The notes: generated by a model not told the origin, from the sequence alone. Counted from the first letter of the stretch, positions 1-7,269 are shown. The stretch: DNA of 14,428 nucleotides from CAYQSU01 sp964420325 (GCA_964420325.1 CAYQSU010000073.1:1-14428), one strand, 5' to 3'. A program made the numbers and translations.

Positions 1-33
1 CTCCGCGCAGCGGCGCCCGGAGCCTTTCCCGGC

Positions 34-50
34 CCCGATCGATGGTCGGG
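34..50 (+). other. Conserved hairpin with compensatory changes, left copy
   Basis: Positions 34-40 pair with 44-50 to give a 7-bp stem around a 3-base loop, with one T-G wobble at 39/45. In the right copy the same pair is G-C, so both bases changed and pairing was kept. The only other differences in the hairpin are the three loop bases. It is flanked by a further inverted pair (tttcc 25-29 and ggaaa 59-63). Confidence 0.7.
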
Positions 51-89
51 ATTCCCGAGGAAAAATGTCCACAAATGTCCACAGATTAG

Positions 90-143
90 CGCCCGATTGT
101 CATGGTTTCGTTTAAAATCAACGTATTAGACCCGAATCGGGCG
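90..143. repeat. Dyad core of the element, left copy
   Basis: Perfect 9-bp inverted arms CGCCCGATT (90-98) and AATCGGGCG (135-143) enclose 36 bp of AT-richer sequence including TTTAAAATCAACG. The right copy keeps both arms (14245-14253 and 14290-14298) and nearly all of the interior. This could be a protein-binding site or the inverted ends of a smaller unit. No convincing promoter with good spacing was found inside it. Confidence 0.6.
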
Positions 144-242
144 TCGCAGAACGTCGCATTTCGTCGCAAAATGTCGCATTTTGTCGCATTTTGTCGCAAA
201 ATGTCGCAATTTGTCGCAAAATGTCGCGATTCGTCGCGAGTC
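143..242 (+). repeat. 10-bp phased GTCGC array, ten units
   Basis: GTCGC occurs at 143, 153, 163, 173, 183, 193, 203, 213, 223 and 233, a strict 10-bp period. The five bases after each are mostly AAAAT, ATTTT or AATTT, with decay in the last two units (GATTC, GAGTC). Because the period is close to one helical turn, the A/T tracts lie on one DNA face, a pattern known to cause intrinsic curvature. The array has no stop codon in any of the frames I checked, so it generates spurious ORFs. Confidence 0.93.
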
Positions 243-268
243 GCCGGCCGCGGCCGCCGCGACCCGGT

Positions 269-285
269 TGCCCATGCATTGGGCA
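269..285. promoter_or_regulatory. NtrC-like dyad, upstream and degenerate
   Basis: GCCC (270-273), seven bases, then GGGC (281-284) form a dyad with the same half-site spacing as the NtrC consensus GCAC-N7-GTGC, one base off in each arm. Its centre is 42 bp (about four helical turns) upstream of the better site at 312-326. The octamer TGCCCATG occurs here and again at 298-305. NtrC binding is an inference from spacing and context. Confidence 0.35.
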
Positions 286-311
286 TTTCTTCGATTGTGC
301 CCATGATATAG

Positions 312-326
312 GCACATCCTGGGTGC
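312..326. promoter_or_regulatory. Candidate NtrC enhancer site
   Basis: GCAC (312-315), seven bases, then GTGC (323-326) match the GCAC-N7-GTGC core of NtrC sites. The centre is about 143 bp upstream of the start point predicted from the sigma-54 promoter at 435-451, in the usual range for an enhancer. An overlapping dyad, TGTGCC (296-301) and GGCACA (311-316), may also bind a regulator. Confidence 0.5.
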
Positions 327-434
327 GCGGCGGGCAGAGCGCCTCCCCGCCCCGGCCGGCCGATGCCGTTCGCATCCCGCCGCGACCGGCGGCGGCCCTG
401 GGCTTTCCTCTCGTCCCCTCCGCTTTCGCCGGTG

Positions 435-451
435 CTGGCACGCAACGTGCG
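435..451 (+). promoter_or_regulatory. Candidate sigma-54 promoter of the urea operon
   Basis: TGGCACG (436-442) is a full match to the -24 element. After four bases comes GTGCG (447-451), a partial match to the TTGCA -12 element, and the diagnostic GG-N10-GC spacing is exact (437-438 and 449-450). The predicted start near 462 leaves about 30 bases of leader, containing the urtA ribosome site at 482-486. The same bases form a perfect inverted repeat (437-444 and 448-455), so a hairpin or repressor site is an alternative reading. Confidence 0.6.
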
Positions 452-492
452 TGCCGGTGGCGCGAGTGAAACACCCAGGTGGGAGGTCGAGC

Positions 493-1788
493 ATGACCCA
501 GTGCATACGCCGGCTCGTCGCAGCCGCGCTCATGGTGACGGCAGGGTTCGCGGCCGGGCCCGCGACGGCGGCCGAGCCGATCAAGGTCGGCATCCTGCAC
601 TCGCTGTCGGGAACGATGGCGATCAGCGAGACGACGCTCAAGGACGTGATGCTGATGCTGATCGAGGAGCAGAACAGGAAGGGCGGCGTGCTCGGCCGCA
701 AGCTCGAGCCGGTGGTCGTCGATCCCGCCTCCAACTGGCCCCTGTTCGCAGAGAAGGCGCGCGAGCTCCTGGCCAAGGACCAGGTCGCCGCGGTGTTCGG
801 CTGCTGGACCTCGGTGTCCAGGAAGTCGGTGCTGCCGGTGTTCGAGGAGCTGAACGGGATCCTGTTCTATCCCGTGCAGTACGAGGGCGAGGAGTCCTCG
901 CGCAACGTCTTCTACACCGGGGCGGCGCCCAATCAGCAGGCGATCCCCGCCGTCGACTACCTGATGAGCGAGGAGGGCGGCGCGGTCGAGCGCTGGGTGC
1001 TCGAGGGCACCGACTACGTCTACCCGCGCACCACCAACAAGATCCTCGAGGCCTACCTCAAGGCGAAGGGGGTGAAGGACGAGGACATCCTCATCAACTA
1101 CACGCCGTTCGGCTTCTCCGACTGGCAGACGCAGGTGGCGAAGATCAAGGCCTTCGGCTCGGCCGGCAAGAAGACGGCGGTGGTCTCCACCATCAACGGC
1201 GACGCCAACGTGCCGTTCTACAAGGAGCTCGCCAATCAGGGCGTCAAGGCCACCGACATCCCGGTGATCGCGTTCTCGGTCGGCGAGGAGGAGCTCGCCG
1301 GCATCGACACCCGGCCGCTGGTCGGTCATCTCGCCGCCTGGAACTACTTCCAGTCGGTCGACACCCCGGACAACGCCGCCTTCATCGAGCGCTGGCACGC
1401 CTTCATCAAGAGCGAGAAGCGCGTCACCAACGATCCGATGGAGGCCCACTACATCGGCTTCAACCTGTGGGTCAAGGCGGTGGAGAAGGCCGGCACCACC
1501 GACGCGGATGCGGTCATCGACGCCATGATCGGCGTCGTCGTGCCCAATCTCACCGGCGGCCATGCGGCGATGATGCCGAACCACCACGTCACCAAGCCGG
1601 TGCTGATCGGCGAGATCGAGGAGAACGGCCAGTTCAACGTCGTCTGGCAGACGCGGGGCACCGTCGTCGGCGACGAATGGTCCGACTATCTCCCCGGCTC
1701 GAGGGACCTGATCGCCGACTGGCGCGCCCCGCTCTCCTGCGGCAACTTCAACGTCAAGACCGGCAAGTGCGGCGGCGGGGGAACCTAG
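493..1788 (+). CDS. urtA: Urea ABC transporter, substrate-binding protein UrtA
   Basis: This 431-residue periplasmic protein captures urea and delivers it to the UrtBC permease. The N-terminus has a Sec signal peptide: basic MTQCIRR, a hydrophobic stretch at about 8-22 and a likely cut near ATA-AE (24-28). The mature protein begins with a type I binding-protein strand (IKVGILHSLSG) and carries UrtA-family segments FGCWTSVSRKSVLPVFEE (102-119) and LFYPVQYEGEESS (124-136). The start at 493 is chosen because GGAGG lies at 482-486 and the signal peptide begins there; an in-frame start at 451 would add 14 residues before it and lacks a ribosome site. It is first in the operon, behind the candidate sigma-54 promoter. 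Confidence 0.95.
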   Translation: MTQCIRRLVAAALMVTAGFAAGPATAAEPIKVGILHSLSGTMAISETTLKDVMLMLIEEQNRKGGVLGRKLEPVVVDPASNWPLFAEKARELLAKDQVAAVFGCWTSVSRKSVLPVFEELNGILFYPVQYEGEESSRNVFYTGAAPNQQAIPAVDYLMSEEGGAVERWVLEGTDYVYPRTTNKILEAYLKAKGVKDEDILINYTPFGFSDWQTQVAKIKAFGSAGKKTAVVSTINGDANVPFYKELANQGVKATDIPVIAFSVGEEELAGIDTRPLVGHLAAWNYFQSVDTPDNAAFIERWHAFIKSEKRVTNDPMEAHYIGFNLWVKAVEKAGTTDADAVIDAMIGVVVPNLTGGHAAMMPNHHVTKPVLIGEIEENGQFNVVWQTRGTVVGDEWSDYLPGSRDLIADWRAPLSCGNFNVKTGKCGGGGT

Positions 1789-1815
1789 TGGTCCCGTTGC
1801 TGCCCGTCGCGGCGC

Positions 1816-1843
1816 CGGGCGGGAGCGACGCCGCTCCCGCCCG
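1816..1843 (+). promoter_or_regulatory. Perfect 12-bp stem-loop between urtA and urtB
   Basis: Bases 1816-1827 pair perfectly with 1832-1843 around the loop ACGC, in the 88-bp urtA-urtB gap. It is 27 bp after the urtA stop codon and has no following T-run. Such hairpins after binding-protein genes commonly protect the upstream message or cause partial termination, giving more binding protein than permease. Which of the two applies here is not visible from sequence. Confidence 0.7.
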
Positions 1844-1876
1844 CACCGGCCCGCCAACGCCGCCGACCGAAGCGCC

Positions 1877-3478
1877 ATGCGCCTGATCGTCCTCCTCCTC
1901 GTCCTCGTCGCCGGCGGCGCGTCCGTTGCCGGGCGCGCCGGCGCCGACGACCTCGCCGACGCCGTCGCCCGCTTTGCCGACGGCAGCTTCACCGCGACCG
2001 CCGAGGCGGTGACGCTGCTGGCCCGGAGCGGCGACGAGCGGGCGGTCGCGATCATCGGCGCGCTCGGCGACGGCCGGCTCTCGGCCTCGAAGTCCCGGCG
2101 CACGGTGGTCATCACCGACGCCGCCGGCGCCCTCGTCGAGGCCGCGACCGGGCTGCCGCTCGCCGGCGATCCGCCGCCGGACCTGAAGGCCGTGCGGCTC
2201 AACAACCTGGTGCGCGGCGCCGTCGCCGCCGCGCTCGGGGCGCTCACGCTGCGCGCCGCCGACCCGGAAACCCGGCGTCGGGCGGCGGAGACGGTGTTCG
2301 CCTCCCGCGAGCGGGCGGCCCTGCCGGCCGTCGAGGCCGCACTCGCCGAGGAGACGGAGCCGAGGATCCGGCGCCTCCTCGGCGAGGCGCGCGCCGCCAT
2401 CGTCGTCGCCGATCCGGCCGCGGCCGAGGACGATCGCCTGGCCGCCGTCGCCGTCCTTGCCGACCGTGGCGGCGAGGGTGCGCTGGCGATCCTGCGCTCG
2501 CTGCCGGCCGACGCCCCGGCCAGGGTGAGCGAGCAAGCGGCGGAGGCCATCCGCTCCCTCGAAGGCGCGCTCGCGGTGTGGAACGCGGTGCAGAACGCGT
2601 GGTACGGCCTGTCGCTCGGCTCGGTCTTGCTGCTCGCCGCCGTCGGCCTCGCCATCACCTTCGGCGTGATGGGCGTCATCAACATGGCCCACGGCGAGAT
2701 GGTCATGCTCGGCGCCTATACCACGTTCATCGTCCAGGACATCCTCCGCAGCCATTGGCCGGGCGCGGTCGAGTATTCGCTGTTGCTCGCCGTTCCGGCG
2801 GCATTCGCCGTCTCCGGGCTGTTCGGAATCGCCATCGAGCGCGGGGTCATCCGCCATCTCTACGGCCGCCCTCTCGAGACCCTGCTCGCGACCTGGGGCT
2901 TGAGCCTGATCCTGCAGCAGCTGGTGCGGACCGTCTTCGGCCCCACCAACCGCGAAGTCGCGGCGCCGTCCTGGATGGCCGGCAGCTTCTCCTTGGGCCA
3001 CCTCAGCATCACCAGCAACCGCCTCGCGATCATCCTCTTCAGCCTCGGCGTGCTGGTTCTGCTGGCGGCGGTCCTGCGCTGGACGACCTTCGGCCTGCAC
3101 ATGCGGGCCGTCACCCAGAACCGGCCGATGGCCGCCTCGATGGGCATCGCCACCGGACGGATCGACGCGCTCACCTTCGGCCTCGGCTCCGGCATCGCCG
3201 GGATGGCTGGCGTCGCCTTAAGCCAGATCGACAACGTGAGCCCCAACCTGGGTCAGTCCTACATCATCGATTCGTTCATGGTCGTCGTCTTCGGCGGCGT
3301 CGGCAATCTGTGGGGAACCCTCGTCGGCGCGTTCAGCCTCGGCCTCGCCAACAAGTTCATGGAGCCCTTCGCCGGCGCGGTGCTGGCGAAGATCCTGGTG
3401 CTCGTCGCCATCATCCTGTTCATCCAGAGACGCCCTCGCGGCCTGTTCGCGCCGAAGGGGCGGGCGATCGAGGCCTGA
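1877..3478 (+). CDS. urtB: Urea ABC transporter, permease UrtB
   Basis: This 533-residue LivH-type inner-membrane permease forms the urea channel with UrtC. Residues 1-23 look like a signal peptide. Residues about 25-235 are an Ala/Arg/Glu-rich, HEAT-like helical region typical of long UrtB proteins and probably periplasmic. The membrane domain begins near 240, with the family segment GVMGVINMAHGEMVMLGAY (263-281) and later FGGVGNLWGTLVGAFSLG. The C-terminus ends in RRPRGLFAPKGR, as in branched-chain amino acid permeases. The start is the ATG before the signal peptide; its ribosome site is weak, which fits lower translation than urtA. urtC begins 3 bp after the stop. Confidence 0.94.
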   Translation: MRLIVLLLVLVAGGASVAGRAGADDLADAVARFADGSFTATAEAVTLLARSGDERAVAIIGALGDGRLSASKSRRTVVITDAAGALVEAATGLPLAGDPPPDLKAVRLNNLVRGAVAAALGALTLRAADPETRRRAAETVFASRERAALPAVEAALAEETEPRIRRLLGEARAAIVVADPAAAEDDRLAAVAVLADRGGEGALAILRSLPADAPARVSEQAAEAIRSLEGALAVWNAVQNAWYGLSLGSVLLLAAVGLAITFGVMGVINMAHGEMVMLGAYTTFIVQDILRSHWPGAVEYSLLLAVPAAFAVSGLFGIAIERGVIRHLYGRPLETLLATWGLSLILQQLVRTVFGPTNREVAAPSWMAGSFSLGHLSITSNRLAIILFSLGVLVLLAAVLRWTTFGLHMRAVTQNRPMAASMGIATGRIDALTFGLGSGIAGMAGVALSQIDNVSPNLGQSYIIDSFMVVVFGGVGNLWGTLVGAFSLGLANKFMEPFAGAVLAKILVLVAIILFIQRRPRGLFAPKGRAIEA

Positions 3479-3481
3479 GCG

Positions 3482-4642
3482 ATGACGCCGGCCGGCACTC
3501 GCGCCTCGTTTCTCCCCCGCGACCGCGGCGGCCAGGTGTTCCTTGTGCTGCTGGCCCTCGCCGCGCTGCTCGTTCCGGTGCTCAATCTCGCCATCGGTGA
3601 CGACTCGGCCCTGCACGTGCCGACGTGGGCGGTGAGCCTCATGGGCAAGTACCTGTGCTTCGCCCTTCTCGCCCTCAGCGTCGACCTGATCTGGGGCTTC
3701 TGCGGCATCCTCAGCCTCGGCCACGGGGCCTTCTTCGCCCTCGGCGGCTATGCCATGGGCATGCATCTGATGCGCGAGATCGGCAGCCGCGGCGTCTACG
3801 GCCACCCGACCCTCCCCGACTTCATGGTCTTCCTCAACTGGACGGAGCTGCCCTGGTACTGGCACGGCTTCGACTCCTTTGCGTTCGCGGCGCTGATGGT
3901 TGTGCTGGTTCCCGGGCTGCTCGCCCTCGTCTTCGGGTGGTTGGCGTTTCGCTCCCGGGTCACCGGCGTCTATCTCTCGATCATCACCCAGGCGCTGACC
4001 TTCGCCTTGATGCTCGCCTTCTTCCGCAACGACATGGGATTCGGCGGCAACAACGGCCTCACCGATTTCAAGGAGATCCTCGGCCTCGACATCCAGTCGG
4101 CGGCGACGCGGGTCGCGCTCTTCGTCGCCTCGGCGGTCGCGCTCGGGCTCGGCTACCTGGTCTGCCGATTCATCATCGCGTCGCGGCTCGGCCGCGTCTT
4201 GATCGGCATCCGCGACGCCGAAAGCCGGACGCGGTTCCTCGGCTATCGGGTCGAGGACTACAAGCTCTTCGTGTTCGTCGTCTCGGCGGTCCTCGCCGGC
4301 ATCGCCGGCGCCCTCTACGTTCCGCAGGTCGGCATCATCAATCCCGGCGAGTTCGCCCCGGCCAACTCGATCGAGATCGTGATCTGGGTCGCGGTCGGCG
4401 GCCGCGGCACGCTGTTCGGGGCGGCCCTCGGCGCGATCCTCGTCAACTACGGCAAGACCTACTTCACCGGCGCCCTGCCCGAGGTCTGGTTGTTCGTCCT
4501 GGGCGGCCTGTTCGTCGCCGTGACCCTGTTCCTGCCGAAGGGGATCGCGGGCACCCTGCAGGCGTTTCCATGGCGGATCGGTCGCTTGCGAGGGCCGTCG
4601 TCCCGCTCCCCGGCGCGCGCCGCGGAGGGCGGCGTTCCGTGA
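3482..4642 (+). CDS. urtC: Urea ABC transporter, permease UrtC
   Basis: This 386-residue LivM-type permease is the second membrane subunit of the urea importer. It is strongly hydrophobic through most of its length, with the conserved LSLGHGAFFALGGYAMG segment (77-93), a long loop and DMGFGGNNGLTDFK, then IGIRDAESRTRFLGY. The last helix is followed by LFLPKGIAG and a basic tail. GAGG lies about nine bases before the ATG. The stop codon overlaps the GTG start of urtD by four bases (GTGA), implying translational coupling. Confidence 0.94.
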   Translation: MTPAGTRASFLPRDRGGQVFLVLLALAALLVPVLNLAIGDDSALHVPTWAVSLMGKYLCFALLALSVDLIWGFCGILSLGHGAFFALGGYAMGMHLMREIGSRGVYGHPTLPDFMVFLNWTELPWYWHGFDSFAFAALMVVLVPGLLALVFGWLAFRSRVTGVYLSIITQALTFALMLAFFRNDMGFGGNNGLTDFKEILGLDIQSAATRVALFVASAVALGLGYLVCRFIIASRLGRVLIGIRDAESRTRFLGYRVEDYKLFVFVVSAVLAGIAGALYVPQVGIINPGEFAPANSIEIVIWVAVGGRGTLFGAALGAILVNYGKTYFTGALPEVWLFVLGGLFVAVTLFLPKGIAGTLQAFPWRIGRLRGPSSRSPARAAEGGVP

Positions 4643-5406
4643 GCACGATCCACGCCCGGCCCGAGGTCGGCGACACGCTCCTCTACCTCGACGGCGTCAC
4701 GGTCAGCTTCGACGGCTTCAAGGCCTTGAACGGCCTCAGCCTCTACGTGGCCGCGGGCGAGCTGCGCGCGGTCATCGGCCCCAATGGCGCGGGCAAGACG
4801 ACGATGATGGACGTGATCACCGGCAAGACCCGCGCCGAGGCCGGCGAGGTCCTGTTCAACGGCGGCATTGATCTCCGGCGGCTCGACGAGGCACGCATCG
4901 CCAACCTCGGCATCGGCCGCAAGTTCCAGAAGCCGACGGTGTTCGAGGGACAGACCGTCCGCGACAACCTGGAGCTGGCGCTGGCCGGCCAGCGCGGCAT
5001 CCGGCAGTCGCTGTTCTTCCGCCTGTCGGACGACCAGCGGCGACGCATCGAGGCGGTGCTGGAGACCACCGACCTCGCCGGCCAGCGCGACCGGCTGGCC
5101 GGGTCGCTCGCTCACGGCCAGAAGCAGTGGCTGGAGATCGGCATGCTGCTGGTCCAGGATCCGGCGCTTCTGCTCGTGGACGAGCCGGTCGCCGGCATGA
5201 CCGACATCGAGACCGAGCAGACCGCGGCCCTGATCAAGGAGATCACAAGGAGCCATACCGTGGTCGTCGTCGAGCACGACATGGACTTCGTCCGCTCCCT
5301 CGACTGCCGGGTGACCGTCCTCCACGAGGGATCGGTGCTCGCCGAGGGCTCGATGCAGGCGGTGCAGAACGACCCGCGCGTCATCGAGGTCTACCTGGGC
5401 CGCTGA
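4639..5406 (+). CDS. urtD: Urea ABC transporter, ATPase UrtD
   Basis: This 255-residue ATP-binding subunit powers urea uptake, probably paired with UrtE. It shows Walker A GPNGAGKT (47-54), Q-loop FQKP (96-99), the UrtD-type signature LAHGQKQWLEIGM (157-169), Walker B LLLVDEP (177-183) and H-loop His213. GTG at 4639 is chosen because GGAGGG lies at 4624-4629, it overlaps the urtC stop, and it gives the family length. The reading frame is open far upstream to 3625, but that portion is only a shadow of urtC. Confidence 0.94.
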   Translation: MSTIHARPEVGDTLLYLDGVTVSFDGFKALNGLSLYVAAGELRAVIGPNGAGKTTMMDVITGKTRAEAGEVLFNGGIDLRRLDEARIANLGIGRKFQKPTVFEGQTVRDNLELALAGQRGIRQSLFFRLSDDQRRRIEAVLETTDLAGQRDRLAGSLAHGQKQWLEIGMLLVQDPALLLVDEPVAGMTDIETEQTAALIKEITRSHTVVVVEHDMDFVRSLDCRVTVLHEGSVLAEGSMQAVQNDPRVIEVYLGR

Positions 5407-5409
5407 GCG

Positions 5410-6105
5410 ATGCTGAGCGTCGAGGGCATCGATCTCTTCTACGGTGCGAGCCAGGCGCTGCGCGGCGTCAGCTTCGGCGCAGAAACGGGCCAGGTGACGT
5501 GCATCCTCGGGCGCAACGGCGTCGGCAAGACCAGCCTGCTGCGCGCCGTCGTCGGCCACCAGCCGGTGGCGGCAGGGCGCATCCTCTGGGATGGCAAGGA
5601 CCTCACCGGCGCGCCGGCGCACGTGCGCGCAGCGCACGGCATCGGCTACGTTCCCCAGGGCCGCGACATCTTCGCCCTGCTCACCGTCGAGGAGAACCTG
5701 CGCACCGGCTTCGCCCCGCTGCCGCGCCGCCTCCGCCGGTTTCCCGACGACGTCTTCGAGCTGTTTCCCGTCCTCAAGGACATGCTCGGCCGGCGGGGAG
5801 GAGACCTGTCCGGCGGCCAGCAGCAGCAGCTGGCCATCGCCCGCGCACTGGTCACGCGGCCGCGGCTGCTGGTCCTCGACGAGCCGACCGAGGGCATCCA
5901 GCCGTCGATCATCAAGGACATCGAGCGCGTGATCCGGGCACTCGCGGCGCGCGGCGACATGGCGATCGTGCTCGTCGAGCAGTACTTCGAGTTCGCCCGC
6001 GATCTCGCCGAGCGCTTCGTGGTCATGGATCGGGGCGAGGTGGTCCTGAGCGGGGAGCGCAGCGACATGGTCGAGACGGATGTCCGGCGCTATCTTACCG
6101 TCTGA
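5410..6105 (+). CDS. urtE: Urea ABC transporter, ATPase UrtE
   Basis: This 231-residue LivF-type ATPase is the second ATP-binding subunit of the urea importer. Walker A is GRNGVGKT (34-41), the Q-loop is VPQGRDIF (81-88), the signature is LSGGQQQQLAIARAL (133-147) and Walker B is LLVLDEP (153-159). The H-loop position reads VEQ (189-191), Gln instead of His, which is normal for this subfamily. It starts 3 bp after the urtD stop and is followed by ureD after 21 bp. Confidence 0.94.
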   Translation: MLSVEGIDLFYGASQALRGVSFGAETGQVTCILGRNGVGKTSLLRAVVGHQPVAAGRILWDGKDLTGAPAHVRAAHGIGYVPQGRDIFALLTVEENLRTGFAPLPRRLRRFPDDVFELFPVLKDMLGRRGGDLSGGQQQQLAIARALVTRPRLLVLDEPTEGIQPSIIKDIERVIRALAARGDMAIVLVEQYFEFARDLAERFVVMDRGEVVLSGERSDMVETDVRRYLTV

Positions 6106-6126
6106 CCCGCCGGGGATGCTCCTTCC

Positions 6127-6936
6127 ATGGACGGTGCCGCAGCCGTTACCATCGCCGCGCGCGGCGGCGAGAGCCGCCTCGCCCATCTTTATCAGCGAGC
6201 TCCGCTCAGGGTGATGTTTCCCACTCCGACATACGGCGAGCCCTTGACCGCGGCGATCGTCACCACGTCGGGGGGACTGGTCGGCGGCGACCGCCTCTCC
6301 ATCGACGTCGGCGCGGAGGCCGATGCGACGCTCCTCGCGACCTCGCAGGCGGCGGAGAAGATCTACCGTTCGCTCGGCCCGGACTGCCGGATCGACGTGC
6401 GATTGGAGGCCGGATGCGGCGCCTGGCTCGAGTGGCTGCCCCAGGAAACCATCCTCTTCGACGGCGCGCGGCTCCGCCGCCTGACGGTCATGGATCTGGA
6501 ACCGGGGAGCCGCGTGCTCGCCGGTGAGATGCTCGTCTTCGGCCGGGTGGCGCGGGGCGAGCGGCTGACCGCCCTCTCGCTCCTTGACGCGTGGGAGGTG
6601 CGACGGTCGGGCCGGCTCGTGTGGGCCGATGCGCTCCGCATCGAGGGCAATGTCGCGACCGTCCTCGGCGATCCCGCGTGTCTCTCCGGAGCCCGTGCCT
6701 GCGCCACGCTGGTCTTCGCGGGGAGCACCGCCGCCGAGCTGTTGGCGGAGGCCCGCACGCTCCTCGCCGCCAGCGAGGTCCGGTCGGGGGCGACCGTGGT
6801 GGCAGGCGTGCTCGTGGTGCGCTGGCTGGCGGAGGACGTGCTCGCCCTTCGCGACGCCTTCGGAGCGTTCTGGGCGGCGTTCAGGCGTCGGGCGGGCGAT
6901 CTGCCGCCAATGTTGCCGCGCCTGTGGTCGATCTGA
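6127..6936 (+). CDS. ureD: Urease accessory protein UreD
   Basis: This 269-residue protein binds apo-urease and, with UreF and UreG, assembles the nickel centre. Family features are RAPLRVMFP near residue 25-32, TTSGGLVGGDRLSIDV (46-61), LLATSQAAEKIYRS and LEWLPQETILFDGA. It is slightly short but complete. The ATG at 6127 is the first in-frame start after urtE; the ribosome site is weak. Its position before ureABC follows the usual ureDABC order and joins the transport and enzyme halves of the operon. Confidence 0.92.
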   Translation: MDGAAAVTIAARGGESRLAHLYQRAPLRVMFPTPTYGEPLTAAIVTTSGGLVGGDRLSIDVGAEADATLLATSQAAEKIYRSLGPDCRIDVRLEAGCGAWLEWLPQETILFDGARLRRLTVMDLEPGSRVLAGEMLVFGRVARGERLTALSLLDAWEVRRSGRLVWADALRIEGNVATVLGDPACLSGARACATLVFAGSTAAELLAEARTLLAASEVRSGATVVAGVLVVRWLAEDVLALRDAFGAFWAAFRRRAGDLPPMLPRLWSI

Positions 6937-6954
6937 CGGGAGGGGGAGGGTGCC

Positions 6955-7257
6955 GTGTATCTGACTCCACGGGAAAAAGACAAGCTCCTGGTGGCCATGG
7001 CGGCGGTCGTCGCCCGGCGGCGGCTGGACCGCGGGCTCAAGCTCAACTATCCCGAGGCCGTGGCGGTGATCTCCGACTTCGTCGTCGAGGGCGCCCGCGA
7101 TGGCCGCACCGTCGCCGAGCTGATGCGGGACGGCGGCAGGGTCCTGTCCCGCGATCAGGTGATGGAGGGCGTCGCCGAGATGGTGCACGAGATCCAGGTG
7201 GAGGCGACGTTCCCCGACGGCACCAAGCTGGTCACCGTCCACCACCCCATCCGCTGA
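6955..7257 (+). CDS. ureA: Urease gamma subunit UreA
   Basis: This 100-residue subunit is the smallest of the three urease chains. It begins with the family motif YLTPREKDKLL and contains RRRLDRGLKLNYPEAVAVISDF (20-41), GRTVAELM and the ending GTKLVTVHHPIR. The start codon is GTG at 6955, preceded by a very purine-rich GGGAGGGGGAGGG stretch that acts as its ribosome site. Separate ureA and ureB genes are the bacterial arrangement, unlike the fused Helicobacter form. Confidence 0.97.
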   Translation: MYLTPREKDKLLVAMAAVVARRRLDRGLKLNYPEAVAVISDFVVEGARDGRTVAELMRDGGRVLSRDQVMEGVAEMVHEIQVEATFPDGTKLVTVHHPIR

Positions 7258-7269
7258 AGAGGGCACGCC

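Larger units (their letters stand above)
1..247 (+). repeat. Long inverted-repeat element, left copy
   Basis: This non-coding element recurs in inverted orientation at 14151-14387. Over positions 1-148 the copies align without gaps with 12 differences (about 92 percent identity); the array after that differs in unit content and by one 10-bp unit. Order in this copy: GC-rich hairpin (1-22), covarying hairpin (34-50), two TGTCCAC repeats ten bases apart (66-82), a dyad core (90-143), then ten GTCGC units (143-242), ending at a shared GCCGG. Homology may continue left of base 1, which is the window edge. No transposase or real ORF lies in it. Function is unknown; it could be a MITE-like dispersed repeat or an upstream regulatory module. 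Confidence 0.9.

Noticed and set aside
98..129. TTGTCA and TATTAG in the element core as a promoter.
   Set aside because: Spacing is about 20 bp and no better pair was found on either strand.
143..242. Regular repeats considered as a CRISPR array.
   Set aside because: The period is 10 bp with 5-bp repeats; there are no 20-40 bp spacers and no cas genes.
102..311. Short ORFs running through the arrays on both strands (Met-Ser-Gln-Asn and Cys-Asp-Ile-Leu-type peptide repeats).
   Set aside because: The repeat unit has no stop codon in the frames checked, and 10-bp units give a decapeptide repeat by arithmetic; no ribosome sites or conserved frame between copies.
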